Of a stretch of DNA of 36,846 bases, positions 23,738-31,727 are shown one piece after another. The translations under genes and the position numbers were made by a program. This DNA comes from Oscillospiraceae bacterium (GTDB lineage: Bacteria; Bacillota; Clostridia; Oscillospirales; Oscillospiraceae), in assembly GCA_021205095.1 (NCBI GenBank), contig JAJPYE010000057.1:1-36846 (forward strand). Direction: 5' to 3'. The notes beneath the pieces were generated by a model. That model was not told where the DNA came from and did no database searches. It saw nothing but the letters and a program-made list of their open reading frames with translations. How positions within the stretch are numbered: position 1 is the first letter of the stretch; each line of letters opens with the position of its first letter.

Positions 23738-26128
23738 ATGGCAGAAATCACAGGCAGCGAGCTGCACGCTGCGATTGAGGATAAGCTGTGCGCCCATTTT
23801 GGCGTTACGGGCCAACAGGCCACGGACGGCCAGGTGTTTCAGGCGGCGGCCATGGTCATTCGGGAAATCATGAGCCGCACCCTGGCCGCCCAGCCGGGGC
23901 AGGAGCAGCGGCAGGTGCATTATCTGTCTCTGGAATTTCTGCTGGGCCGGAGCCTGATGAAAAACGCCTATAACCTGGGGCTGGGGGAGGCCCTGACCCA
24001 GGCGCTGGAGGAGATGGGCCGAAACGCCGCCGATATTTTTGAGATAGAACCCGACGCGGGCCTTGGAAACGGCGGCCTGGGCCGCCTGGCCGCCTGCTAT
24101 ATGGACAGCATGGCTACCCTGAACATTCCGGCTACAGGATATTCCCTGTGCTATGAGCTGGGCCTTTTCCGTCAGGTGATGGAAAACGGCTGCCAGACAG
24201 AGGAGGCGGACGATTGGCGTCTGGGCGCCCAGGGCTGGCTTATCCCCAGGGAGGAGGACACCTGCGAGGTGCGCTTCGGCGGCCATGTGGAGGAGGAATG
24301 GGACTATACCGGCACCTGCCATACCCGGCAGACCGGGTATACCAGCGTGCTGGCCGTGCCTCGTGATATGCTGATCGCCGGATACGGCGGGAACCGTGTG
24401 AACACCCTGCGCCTCTGGGAGGCCAGAAGCCCCCAGAAGCTGGATATGTATCTCTTCTCCGGCGGGCAGTATATGCAGGCCATGGAGGAGCGCACCATGA
24501 CGGAGGTTATCACCAAGGTGCTGTACCCCGCGGACGACCATCTCCAGGGCAAGGAGCTGCGCCTGAAGCAGCAGTATTTCTTCGTCTCCGCCACGGCCCA
24601 GGACATCGTGAAAAAGCACCGGGCTACCTGGGGGGACGTGCGCTCCTTCCCGGAGCATCATGTTTTGCAGATAAACGACACCCACCCGGCCCTTATCATC
24701 CCGGAGCTAATGCGGATATTCATGGACGAGGACGGTCTGGGCTGGGACGAGGCATTGACTGCCGTGGAGGGCAGCGTGGCCTATACGAACCACACGGTCA
24801 TGTCCGAGGCGCTGGAAAAATGGCCCCAGGGCCTGGTGCAGTCTCTGCTGCCAAGGGTCTGGCAGGTGATACGGGAGCTGAACCTGCGCTGGAGCGCCTA
24901 TCTCCGGGAGAAATTCTCCGGGGACGAGGCCCGCGTGGAGCGGTGCCTGATCCTCTCCGGCGGCCAGGTGCATATGGCGAACCTCTGCCAGGCCGTATGC
25001 TTCAAGATAAACGGCGTGTCCACTCTGCATGGACAGATTCTGACCAGCCGCCTGTTTGCAGATGTATGCAGCCTTAGGCCGGAGCGGTACACCTTTGTCA
25101 CCAATGGCATCGACCACCGGCGCTGGCTGGATCAGATAAATCCGGCCCTGTCTGGCCTGGTGCGGGAGCTGATCGGCCCCGGCTTTATCACGAATCCTGA
25201 AGAGCTGCGTATGCTCCACAAGTATGAAAACGACACCGCTGTCCTGGATCGGTTAAATGAAATAAAATATCAAAACAAGCAGTCCTTCTCCCAGTGGCTG
25301 GAAAAGCAGCAGGGGGCCAGCCCCAATCCGGCTGCGGTGCTGGACGTGCAGGTCAAGCGCCTGCATGAATACAAGCGGCAGCTTCTGGCCGCTATGCTCA
25401 TTACAAGCCTCCAGCAGCGGCTCCACGATAACCCCAACATGGAGTTCCTGCCCCGCACCTTCGTCTTTGGGGCCAAGGCCGCCGGGAGCTATGTGACCGC
25501 GAAGCGTATCATAGAGCTGATAAACTCCCTGTCCGCAGACGTGAACGCCGACCCGGTGTGCCAGGGGAAGCTTCAGGTGTTCTTCGCTGCCAACTACCGG
25601 GTCTCCATGGCGGAAAAGCTGATGCCTGCCGCCCAGGTGTCGGAGCAGATCTCCACCGCAGGGAAGGAGGCCAGCGGCACCGGCAACATGAAGCTCATGA
25701 TGAACGGGGCCATTACCATCGGCACCCTGGACGGGGCCAATGTGGAAATGCACCGGCTTCTGGGAGACGAGAATATGTTCCTGTTCGGCCTGCAGGCGGA
25801 GGAGGTAGAGGCCCTGCGCCCCACCTACCAGCCCCACGATTATTATGACAGCGACCCGGTGACAAAGGCGGTGCTTGACCGCTTCAGCACCGGCTTCCGG
25901 GATGGCAAGAGCTATTCCGATCTGGTCGCCGGTCTGCTTTACGGCGGCGACCCCTATATGCTCCTGGCGGATTTCCCCAGCTACCGCCAGGCCCACGACA
26001 GGCTTTACAGTCTGCTGGCTGACCCGCGGGCTGCGGCCAGAGTATCCCTTGTGAATATCGCGGAATCCGGCGCCTTTGCCGCCGACCGCGCGATTCAAGA
26101 ATATGCCGGAAATATCTGGCAAATATGA
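23738..26128 (+). CDS. glgP: Glycogen/maltodextrin phosphorylase
   Basis: The 796-residue enzyme of family GT35 releases glucose 1-phosphate from the ends of glycogen or maltodextrin. The sequence shows LEFLLGRSLMKNAYNLG, GLGNGGLGRLAACYMDS, NDTHPALIIPELMRI, QVKRLHEYKRQLL and the PLP-binding site EASGTGNMKLMMNGA, with Lys652 as the cofactor lysine. Length is normal for the family. AAGGAG precedes the ATG. It sits with glgC and glgD, so synthesis and breakdown are in one operon; glgA and glgB are not in this window. Confidence 0.96.
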   Translation: MAEITGSELHAAIEDKLCAHFGVTGQQATDGQVFQAAAMVIREIMSRTLAAQPGQEQRQVHYLSLEFLLGRSLMKNAYNLGLGEALTQALEEMGRNAADIFEIEPDAGLGNGGLGRLAACYMDSMATLNIPATGYSLCYELGLFRQVMENGCQTEEADDWRLGAQGWLIPREEDTCEVRFGGHVEEEWDYTGTCHTRQTGYTSVLAVPRDMLIAGYGGNRVNTLRLWEARSPQKLDMYLFSGGQYMQAMEERTMTEVITKVLYPADDHLQGKELRLKQQYFFVSATAQDIVKKHRATWGDVRSFPEHHVLQINDTHPALIIPELMRIFMDEDGLGWDEALTAVEGSVAYTNHTVMSEALEKWPQGLVQSLLPRVWQVIRELNLRWSAYLREKFSGDEARVERCLILSGGQVHMANLCQAVCFKINGVSTLHGQILTSRLFADVCSLRPERYTFVTNGIDHRRWLDQINPALSGLVRELIGPGFITNPEELRMLHKYENDTAVLDRLNEIKYQNKQSFSQWLEKQQGASPNPAAVLDVQVKRLHEYKRQLLAAMLITSLQQRLHDNPNMEFLPRTFVFGAKAAGSYVTAKRIIELINSLSADVNADPVCQGKLQVFFAANYRVSMAEKLMPAAQVSEQISTAGKEASGTGNMKLMMNGAITIGTLDGANVEMHRLLGDENMFLFGLQAEEVEALRPTYQPHDYYDSDPVTKAVLDRFSTGFRDGKSYSDLVAGLLYGGDPYMLLADFPSYRQAHDRLYSLLADPRAAARVSLVNIAESGAFAADRAIQEYAGNIWQI

Positions 26129-26139
26129 AAGGAGAACAC

Positions 26140-28146
26140 ATGAAGAAACTGAGCAAGATCCTGGCTCTGGCGCTGGCCCTGTGCCTGCTGCTGGGCGTGG
26201 GAGCCTTCGCCACCGGCGAGGCGTCCGGGGAGGCCTCCGATGAGACCGCCCTGTCCATGAACGCGGACGCGGCTGCCAGCGGCACCGCCTACACCATCAC
26301 CGAGGACGGCGTCACCGCAAATGAGGTGGAGGGCGTCGAAATCACCGGCGAGGTCACGGACGAGGGAGCCGACGGCATTGAAATGACCATCACCTCCTTC
26401 ACCACCAACGGCTTCCAGGTGACTGGCGGCACGTTCACCATCTCCAACTCCACCATCACCAAAGAGGTGACGGAGGATGTGGACGCGGACGCTGCCGGCG
26501 GCTACATCGCCGGTGTCACCAGCGGCACCCTGATCATCGACAACTGCACCTTCGTCAACAACGGCAAGGGCGGACGCAACGGCAACTACACCGTTGACTG
26601 CGAGTCCTCCGGCGTGATGGTGGTCATCAACTCCAACATCATCCAGACCGGCGCCACCGGCGACGAGGAGGGCTACACCGAGGACATCGCCGATCCCCCC
26701 TCCAACCTGGGCCTGCTGATCTCCGGCTACGCCCGCGCCAATATGTCCGTGGGCCAGTCTCAAACCTACTACTACGGCTCCTATGTGGAGACCGAGGGCT
26801 GGGCTGCCATGAGCACCGACTCCGCCCAGAGCGGCTTCACCTTCTACAGCTATGATTCCACCGCTGTGGCTCTGTACGGCGGCTACGGCACCTATGCCGA
26901 TACCTCCTGCGTGGACTGGTTCTATGCTAGCACTCTGTCCAGCGCTGAGGTGGGCGCCATCATCTCCAACAACGGCGAGATCCATATGCGCAACGGCGCG
27001 GCTGCGGACGAGGACGTTCTGGCCTACCTGCCGGAGGACTATGAGGTAACGGAAAACTATGGCGATGGCCGTTCCCTGGTGGAGGCCGGGCGGAACGACT
27101 TCCAGCTTCACTCCCCCGATATGATGGGAAGCGGCGCAAGCTCTGACTACACCGCCATCCTCGATCTGGAGGACACCGACATCATCACCAGCACCGAGCT
27201 TGACGAGAATGCCACCCTCACCGACTGGGACGTGGATTACGGCCCCGCCGTGGCGGAGTATATCCAGCTTGTCAAGGGCGCGAACATCCTGGTGAAGTCC
27301 ACCAGCGCTGACATTGACCTGACCAACGTCACCGCCGAGAGCTACACCGGCGTGCTGCTGCTGACCGTTCTGAACTCCGATTCCATGAGCCGCTATGCCC
27401 TGGCCTCCGATGATATGACCGGCAAGGGCGCCGACCTGACCATCACCGACAGCGAGATTTCCGGCGATGTGGACAGCTTTGACTATCAGCGCAACGCCAC
27501 CGTGAACCTGGTGAACTCCACCTGGTCCGGCGCGTTCGTCACCATCGACAAGGATCAGTGGGACGCCATGTGGTCTGAGGAGGCTATGGCCGACGAGTAC
27601 TGCTACTGGATCCTGGATTCTGAGACCTACTTCGACGGCACCGGCACCATCTCCACCGTCACCGTGGACGAGACCTCCGTCTGGAACGTCACCGGCGAGT
27701 CCAACATCAGCGTCCTGACCGTGGCTGAGGGCGGCGTTGTGAACGGCACCGTCACCGTGGACGGCGAGGAAGTGGACGTGTCCGCCGGCGGCACCTGGGA
27801 GGGCGACATTGTCATCGCACCTGCCGAGACTGCCGAGGCTGAGGCCGAGACCGAGGCCGCTGCTGACGAGGCTGCCGGGGACACCCCCGCCGGGTTCGAC
27901 GAGAGCATGAACGAGGGCCTGGACGAGAGCGTTTACCCCCACTTCGACGAGTATCGCGACTATGTGGCGGAGATCGCCCTGGCTGACAGCTTCATGGCCT
28001 CCCAGAGCGGCATCCCTGACGACATCTATGCCGCCGCCAGCCCCTATATCGCCCCCTTCTCCGACATTAACCCCGTCATCGGAGCCATGGATTACGGCGA
28101 TTGGATGGCCGAGAATTATCCCGGCGAGGATTTTCCCACCGCGTAA
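26140..28146 (+). CDS. Large secreted acidic protein, probable beta-helix
   Basis: The 668-residue protein begins with a clear signal peptide (MKKLSKILALALALCLLLGV, cleavage likely after AFA). The body is rich in Thr, Ser, Gly, Asp and short repeating strands such as GGTFTISNSTIT, SGTLIIDNCTFVNN, TITDSEISGDV and NVTGESNISVLTVAEGGVVNGTV, the pattern of right-handed parallel beta-helix adhesins. A Glu/Ala-rich linker (about 575-595) precedes a C-terminal segment rich in Asp, Tyr and Pro. No LPxTG, S-layer homology or other known anchor is seen. Start 26140 is set by AAAGGAG 6 nt upstream. It follows glgP by 11 nt, so it is probably cotranscribed with the glycogen genes. The coding sequence uses C-ending codons strongly (ACC, GGC, AAC), a sign of high expression. 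Function unknown; adhesin or carbohydrate-binding are possibilities. Confidence 0.8.
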   Translation: MKKLSKILALALALCLLLGVGAFATGEASGEASDETALSMNADAAASGTAYTITEDGVTANEVEGVEITGEVTDEGADGIEMTITSFTTNGFQVTGGTFTISNSTITKEVTEDVDADAAGGYIAGVTSGTLIIDNCTFVNNGKGGRNGNYTVDCESSGVMVVINSNIIQTGATGDEEGYTEDIADPPSNLGLLISGYARANMSVGQSQTYYYGSYVETEGWAAMSTDSAQSGFTFYSYDSTAVALYGGYGTYADTSCVDWFYASTLSSAEVGAIISNNGEIHMRNGAAADEDVLAYLPEDYEVTENYGDGRSLVEAGRNDFQLHSPDMMGSGASSDYTAILDLEDTDIITSTELDENATLTDWDVDYGPAVAEYIQLVKGANILVKSTSADIDLTNVTAESYTGVLLLTVLNSDSMSRYALASDDMTGKGADLTITDSEISGDVDSFDYQRNATVNLVNSTWSGAFVTIDKDQWDAMWSEEAMADEYCYWILDSETYFDGTGTISTVTVDETSVWNVTGESNISVLTVAEGGVVNGTVTVDGEEVDVSAGGTWEGDIVIAPAETAEAEAETEAAADEAAGDTPAGFDESMNEGLDESVYPHFDEYRDYVAEIALADSFMASQSGIPDDIYAAASPYIAPFSDINPVIGAMDYGDWMAENYPGEDFPTA

Positions 28147-28165
28147 TTTTTGACCCATAACCTGC

Positions 28166-28204
28166 AAAACCTCCCCTGCCTTATGGCAGGGGAGGTTTTT
28201 GCGC
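28166..28204 (+). terminator. Terminator of the glycogen/secreted-protein operon
   Basis: Perfect 15-bp stem (28166-28180 with 28185-28199) with a TTAT loop and a T run at 28196-28200. Two smaller hairpins follow (GCGCCG/CGGCGC at 28201-28220 and GCAGAC/GTCTGC at 28244-28261 with TTTT). Confidence 0.92.
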
Positions 28205-28263
28205 CGGTAAAAAACGGCGCTTCTGCTGTTTTCTATTAGGAAGGCAGACGTTTTTGTCTGCTT

Positions 28264-28602
28264 TTATGTTGACAGTCGGTTCTGTTCGCCCCAGTCACAC
28301 ATGGCATTTAAAATCGGCATCAGGGATTTCCCTCTTTCCGTCAGGCTGTATTCCACTTTCGGCGGGATCTGCGGATATTCCTCCCTGTGTACAAGCTGGT
28401 CTGCCTCCAGCTCCTTCAGCGCGGAACTTAACGTCTTGTATGAAATGTCCTCGATATACCGTTTCATTTCATTGAAGCGAACGACCTGAAAAACGGCAAG
28501 GGTATACAGGATCGTCATCTTATATTTTCCGTTTATAAGCGACAGTGTATAACTAAAGCCGGTCGATTTAATACATTCCTCTGATATGCAAAGCTCTTTC
28601 AT
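28264..28602 (-). CDS. HxlR family transcriptional regulator
   Basis: The 112-residue protein is a single winged-helix HxlR domain: GKYKMTILYTL in the first helices, VRFNEMKRYIEDISYKTLSSALKELEADQLVHREEY as recognition helix and wing, and VEYSLTERGKSLMPIL after it. Cys5 and Cys10 near the N terminus resemble the position of the reactive Cys in thiol-sensing members such as YodB and HypR, so redox or electrophile sensing is plausible. The ATG at 28602 has AAAGGAG upstream at 9 nt. It is divergent from a flavin reductase gene, the usual target of such regulators. Its base composition is clearly richer in A and T than the neighbours. Confidence 0.92.
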   Translation of the reverse strand: MKELCISEECIKSTGFSYTLSLINGKYKMTILYTLAVFQVVRFNEMKRYIEDISYKTLSSALKELEADQLVHREEYPQIPPKVEYSLTERGKSLMPILNAMCDWGEQNRLST

Positions 28603-28642
28603 TCCGACACTCTCCTTTGGGTAAGTATTAAACATAAATGTT

Positions 28643-28694
28643 AGTATATAACCAAAATGTGCGTACTTGCAAAAACCTCAACATGCACTATAAT
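28643..28694. promoter_or_regulatory. Divergent promoters sharing one palindromic -35
   Basis: TTGCAA at 28667-28672 is its own reverse complement. On the plus strand it has TATAAT 16 nt away (28689-28694), and on the minus strand TATACT 18 nt away (28648-28643). A regulator bound near it could control both genes. Confidence 0.6.
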
Positions 28695-28748
28695 TATAAT
28701 ATATCAGGCGGGGCAAGTCAATCCCGCCGGAAATGGAGGACATTTGAT

Positions 28749-29324
28749 ATGACAAATAATCTTGGCGTACATCCGTATCTCTTCCCGATGCCGACCTATA
28801 TGATCGGAACCTATAATGAAGATGATTCTGTAGATGTTATGATGATGGCCTGGGGTGGAATCTGTGCGGAGGATATGGTTGCATTGAATCTGGAAGCCGA
28901 ACACAAAACCGTAGCAAACATCGAAGCGAGAAAAGCCTTTACACTTGCCATTCCCGGAACGGATACCCTGAAGGAATCTGATTTTTTTGGAATTGCAACA
29001 GCGAACAAAATGGCTGATAAGTTTGCCCGCACGGGCCTTCACGCAAAAAAGAGCGACAATGTGAACGCACCAGTCATTTTGGAATACCCGGTTACGCTGG
29101 AATGTGAAGTGGTCGAAATGCAGGAACAGCCCTATGGGCTTCGCGTCCTTGGAAAAATCGTGAACGTAATTGCGGATGAGAAGGTGCTGGACGAAAGGGG
29201 AAAAATTGATGTTTCTAAAATCCATGCATTTGTGTTCGACCAGATGAGAAACGGCTACTATGCAATCGGAGAAAAGGTCGGCCAGGCATGGAACAGCGGC
29301 GCGGAATTGATGAAAGCAAAATAG
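28749..29324 (+). CDS. Flavin reductase family protein (FMN-binding split barrel)
   Basis: The 191-residue protein fits the flavin-reductase-like FMN-binding fold: PMPTYMIGTYNEDDSVDVMMMAWGG-type start, KAFTLAIPGTDTLKESDFFG (phosphate-binding turn), LECEVVEMQEQPYGLRVLGKIVNV and a closing YYAIGEKVG. Members reduce FMN with NAD(P)H or bind FMN for redox work in the cytoplasm. ATG at 28749 has GGAGG 9 nt upstream. It is divergent from the HxlR regulator and shares its low GC, so the pair probably arrived together by transfer. It may protect against quinones or other electrophiles. Confidence 0.88.
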   Translation: MTNNLGVHPYLFPMPTYMIGTYNEDDSVDVMMMAWGGICAEDMVALNLEAEHKTVANIEARKAFTLAIPGTDTLKESDFFGIATANKMADKFARTGLHAKKSDNVNAPVILEYPVTLECEVVEMQEQPYGLRVLGKIVNVIADEKVLDERGKIDVSKIHAFVFDQMRNGYYAIGEKVGQAWNSGAELMKAK

Positions 29325-29333
29325 AGGTTTCCT

Positions 29334-29405
29334 ATGGGCAAGAACGGAGAAACAGGCGATATTCCAGGGTGTATCGTGAAAGAGGAAAAAACGATGCCGC
29401 AGTAG
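29334..29405 (+). CDS. Possible 23-residue peptide or gene remnant
   Basis: A short ORF (MGKNGETGDIPGCIVKEEKT and three more residues) begins 10 nt after the flavin reductase stop, with a weak GAGG before it. The stretch 29325-29500 otherwise holds no recognisable gene and could be a decayed end of the acquired segment. Evidence for translation is thin. Confidence 0.2.
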   Translation: MGKNGETGDIPGCIVKEEKTMPQ

Positions 29406-29469
29406 AGCGCCGCGCCCAGCAGACGAACCAACAGGCGGTGGTTTCTTGTCAGAGGGGGACGCATAAAAT

Positions 29470-29486
29470 TCCCGAACCGTTCGGGA
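29470..29486. promoter_or_regulatory. Short perfect palindrome upstream of a promoter
   Basis: TCCCGAA and TTCGGGA flank a 3-nt centre (CCG). It lies about 18 nt before the -35 of the lipoprotein promoter, a suitable place for an activator or repressor site. Confidence 0.4.
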
Positions 29487-29503
29487 CACAGACGGAGAGA
29501 ACC

Positions 29504-29532
29504 TTGCTATAATAATATCATTATGCTATAAT
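29504..29532 (+). promoter_or_regulatory. Promoter of the duplicated-domain lipoprotein
   Basis: TTGCTA at 29504-29509, a 17-nt spacer ending in TGC, and TATAAT at 29527-29532 (extended -10). Another TATAAT at 29508-29513 lacks a good -35. Confidence 0.7.
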
Positions 29533-29567
29533 ACCTTCATATCAAAGAAATAGGAGAGATTGTTGCC

Positions 29568-30572
29568 ATGAAAAGACCATTGCTTGTTTTTCTCGCGTTA
29601 TGCCTGATGCTGTCTGTTTTGGCCGGATGCGGCGGCACGTCTGACGCGGTGACGGAGGCTGTTTCTGCCATGTCGGAGGCCTATGACGAGGTGGCGGAGA
29701 CCGAGGTCGAAACCGAGCCGGAGACCGAAGCGGAAGCAGAGCCAGAGGCCGATGCCGAAACCGAAACAGAGCCGGAAGCCGAAGCTGCGCCGGAGGAGGA
29801 GACCGAGGCCGCGTCGGAGACATCCTTTGAGGAAATCACCGTAATAGACAACGACCAGTGCAGTCTTGTCATCACGGCGCTTGACCCGGACAATCTGTGG
29901 GGCTACACCCTGAAGGTGGCGCTGGAGAACAAGTCGGAGGACACGACCTATATGTTTTCCGTCCTGACTGCCTCCGTGGACGGGGTGGAAAGCGACCCCT
30001 ACTGGGCCTCTGAGGTGGCCGCCGGGAAGAAGGCCAACGAGGAGATAACCTTTTATGACGACATCCTGGACGAGATTGGCGTGGGCTATACGGACATCGC
30101 CCTGACCTTCCATGTCTACGATTCCGATGACTGGATGGCGGACGATGTGGCGGAGGAGACGGTGCATATCTATCCTTATGGGGAGGAAAACGCCAAAGCG
30201 TATGTCCGAGAGGCTCAGGAGAGCGACGTCGTGCTGGTGGATAACGACCAGATTACCGCCATTGTTATCGGCTGCGAGGACGACCCCATCTGGGGCTATA
30301 CGGTCAGCCTGTATCTGGAAAACAAAACGGACGAGGAGCTGATGTTCAGCGCGGAGGATGTTTCTGTAAACGGCTATATGTCCGATCCCTACTGGGCCAC
30401 TACGGTGGACGCCGGAAACTGCAAATTTACCGAAATGACCTGGTATACCGAGGATTTGGAGGCGGACGGCATCGACCAGGTGGAGGAAATAGAGCTGACC
30501 CTCTGGGTCTACAGCTATGACGACTGGACGGCGGACGATATTCTGAACGAGACGTTCACCCTGACGCCGTGA
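29568..30572 (+). CDS. Lipoprotein with two tandem copies of an unknown domain
   Basis: The 334-residue protein has a lipoprotein signal (VLAGC, Cys21), an acidic Glu/Thr/Ala linker (about 42-85), then two copies of a domain of about 110 residues (about 91-204 and 222-334). Shared landmarks in both copies are (V/I)DNDQ, a WGYT strand (LWGYTLKVALENK and IWGYTVSLYLENK), SDPYWA, and a closing YDSDDWMADD or YSYDDWTADD. The repeat pattern (strand, NK turn, SDPYWA turn) suggests an immunoglobulin-like beta sandwich on the outer membrane face. I do not recognise the family. RBS AGGAGA precedes the ATG. It is a single-gene unit with its own promoter and terminator. Confidence 0.82.
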   Translation: MKRPLLVFLALCLMLSVLAGCGGTSDAVTEAVSAMSEAYDEVAETEVETEPETEAEAEPEADAETETEPEAEAAPEEETEAASETSFEEITVIDNDQCSLVITALDPDNLWGYTLKVALENKSEDTTYMFSVLTASVDGVESDPYWASEVAAGKKANEEITFYDDILDEIGVGYTDIALTFHVYDSDDWMADDVAEETVHIYPYGEENAKAYVREAQESDVVLVDNDQITAIVIGCEDDPIWGYTVSLYLENKTDEELMFSAEDVSVNGYMSDPYWATTVDAGNCKFTEMTWYTEDLEADGIDQVEEIELTLWVYSYDDWTADDILNETFTLTP

Positions 30573-30590
30573 GGCATGACGACAACTACT

Positions 30591-30622
30591 CCCGCGCCCC
30601 AAACCGGGCGCGGGATTTTTTT
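30591..30622 (+). terminator. Terminator of the lipoprotein gene
   Basis: Stem CCCGCGCCC (30591-30599) with GGGCGCGGG (30606-30614), followed by ATTTTTTT. Confidence 0.92.
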
Positions 30623-30626
30623 ATCT

Positions 30627-30654
30627 TTGACAGCGCCCGCTAATGTGCTATAAT
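30627..30654 (+). promoter_or_regulatory. Consensus promoter of trmO
   Basis: TTGACA at 30627-30632, a 16-nt spacer ending TGC, and TATAAT at 30649-30654. Both hexamers are perfect and the -10 is extended, so strong expression is expected. Confidence 0.85.
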
Positions 30655-30694
30655 CAATAAGATAATCTTCAATTTTTCACAGGAGGCCGCGCGG

Positions 30695-31387
30695 ATGCTG
30701 GACAGGGAGCGGGTCATTCGGCCCATCGCTACGATACATACCGACCTGCCCACCAAGTTCGGCCTGCCGCGCCAGAGCGGGCTGGTGGAGGGCCTGGAGG
30801 CGAAAATCGTCTTCCTGCCCCCGTATCGCGACCCCGTGGCCTTTCGCGGGCTGGAGGGGTACAGCCACCTCTGGCTCATCTGGGGCTTTTCGGAAAACAG
30901 CCGCGACGACTGGGCCGCCACGGTGAAGCCGCCCCGCCTGGGCGGCAACCGCCGGATGGGCGTGTTCGCGACGCGCTCGCCGTACCGCCCGAACGCCCTG
31001 GGCCTGTCCTCCGTGCGCCTCGCCGCCATCCGCCAGGAAGAAAAGCTTGGCCCGGTGCTGTATGTGGCCGGTGCGGATTTGATGGACGGCACGCCCATCT
31101 ATGATGTGAAGCCCTATCTCCCGTATACGGACAGCCACCCGGAGGCGTCCTCTGGCTTCGCTGGCGAGGTGCTGGACTACCGCCTGGAGGTGGAGTTTCC
31201 CCCGGCCCTGCTGGAAAAAATCCCCGAAGGCAAGCGTCAGCCCCTTATGGAGCTGCTGGCCCAGGATCCCCGCCCCGCCTATCTCCACGACCCTGCCCGC
31301 CGCTACGGCTTCAACTACCTCCGCTTCGACGTCCGCTTCACCGTGGACGGGAATCGCCTGACCGTGGTGGATGTAGTGGATTTGTGA
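30695..31387 (+). CDS. trmO: tRNA (m6t6A37) methyltransferase TrmO (TsaA family)
   Basis: The 230-residue enzyme belongs to the TsaA/TrmO beta-barrel methyltransferases, which methylate N6 of t6A at position 37 of some tRNAs, using SAM. Family motifs are present: LEGYSHLWLIWGF, GVFATRSPYRPNALGLSSV (SAM site) and GADLMDGTPIYDVKPYLPY, plus the C-terminal RYGFNYLRFDV region typical of TrmO. The length fits. AGGAGG lies 8 nt before the ATG. The gene is driven by a consensus promoter and is followed by a 61-nt AT-rich gap before the ACT protein gene. Confidence 0.93.
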   Translation: MLDRERVIRPIATIHTDLPTKFGLPRQSGLVEGLEAKIVFLPPYRDPVAFRGLEGYSHLWLIWGFSENSRDDWAATVKPPRLGGNRRMGVFATRSPYRPNALGLSSVRLAAIRQEEKLGPVLYVAGADLMDGTPIYDVKPYLPYTDSHPEASSGFAGEVLDYRLEVEFPPALLEKIPEGKRQPLMELLAQDPRPAYLHDPARRYGFNYLRFDVRFTVDGNRLTVVDVVDL

Positions 31388-31415
31388 GTGAATATATGCA
31401 AATACGAGAGAATAA

Positions 31416-31437
31416 TATACATAATTTATATACATAA
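31416..31437 (+). repeat. Direct repeat in the AT-rich gap before the ACT gene
   Basis: TATACATAA occurs at 31416-31424 and 31429-31437, 13 nt apart, directly before the AAGGAG of the next gene. It could be a promoter or regulator site. No clear -35/-10 pair is seen. Confidence 0.35.
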
Positions 31438-31448
31438 GGAGCAGACAA

Positions 31449-31718
31449 ATGAGAGCTATTGTATCCGTATTTTCCCAAGACCGCATCGGCATTATCGCGG
31501 ACGTATGCACGCTGCTGGCCTCCATGAAGGTGAACGTGCTGGATTTGAGCCAGACCATCATGGACGGGGTATTCACCATGGTCATGCTGGTGGACACCGC
31601 GACGTCCGACCTGTCCTTCGACGAGGTGCGCGCCACCCTGGTGGACAAGGGCAAGGAGTTGGGGTTAGACATCCGCATCCAAAGAGAAGATATTTTTAAT
31701 GCCATGCACCGCATCTGA
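31449..31718 (+). CDS. ACT domain protein (UPF0237 type)
   Basis: The 89-residue protein is a single ACT domain: AIVSVFSQDRIGIIADVCTLLA, then NVLDLSQTIMDGVFTMVMLVD and a second helix with VDKGKELGLDI. ACT domains bind small ligands, often amino acids. UPF0237 proteins are commonly encoded next to PFL (UPF0210) genes, as here, so a regulatory role on that partner is inferred. AAGGAG lies 7 nt upstream of the ATG. The PFL gene begins 9 nt after the stop. Confidence 0.92.
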   Translation: MRAIVSVFSQDRIGIIADVCTLLASMKVNVLDLSQTIMDGVFTMVMLVDTATSDLSFDEVRATLVDKGKELGLDIRIQREDIFNAMHRI

Positions 31719-31727
31719 GGTATCGCC

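Noticed and set aside
23693-24685. 330-residue minus-strand frame opposite glgP
   Set aside because: Shadow of glgP, which is identified by many family motifs.
26095-28167. 690-residue minus-strand open frame opposite the secreted protein gene
   Set aside because: Mirror of C-ending codons (GGN/GTN rich); no family motif, no RBS. The plus-strand frame has a signal peptide, RBS and terminator.
29258-29464. 68-residue minus-strand frame between the flavin reductase and the lipoprotein
   Set aside because: No RBS, no recognisable family, overlaps the end of flavin reductase.
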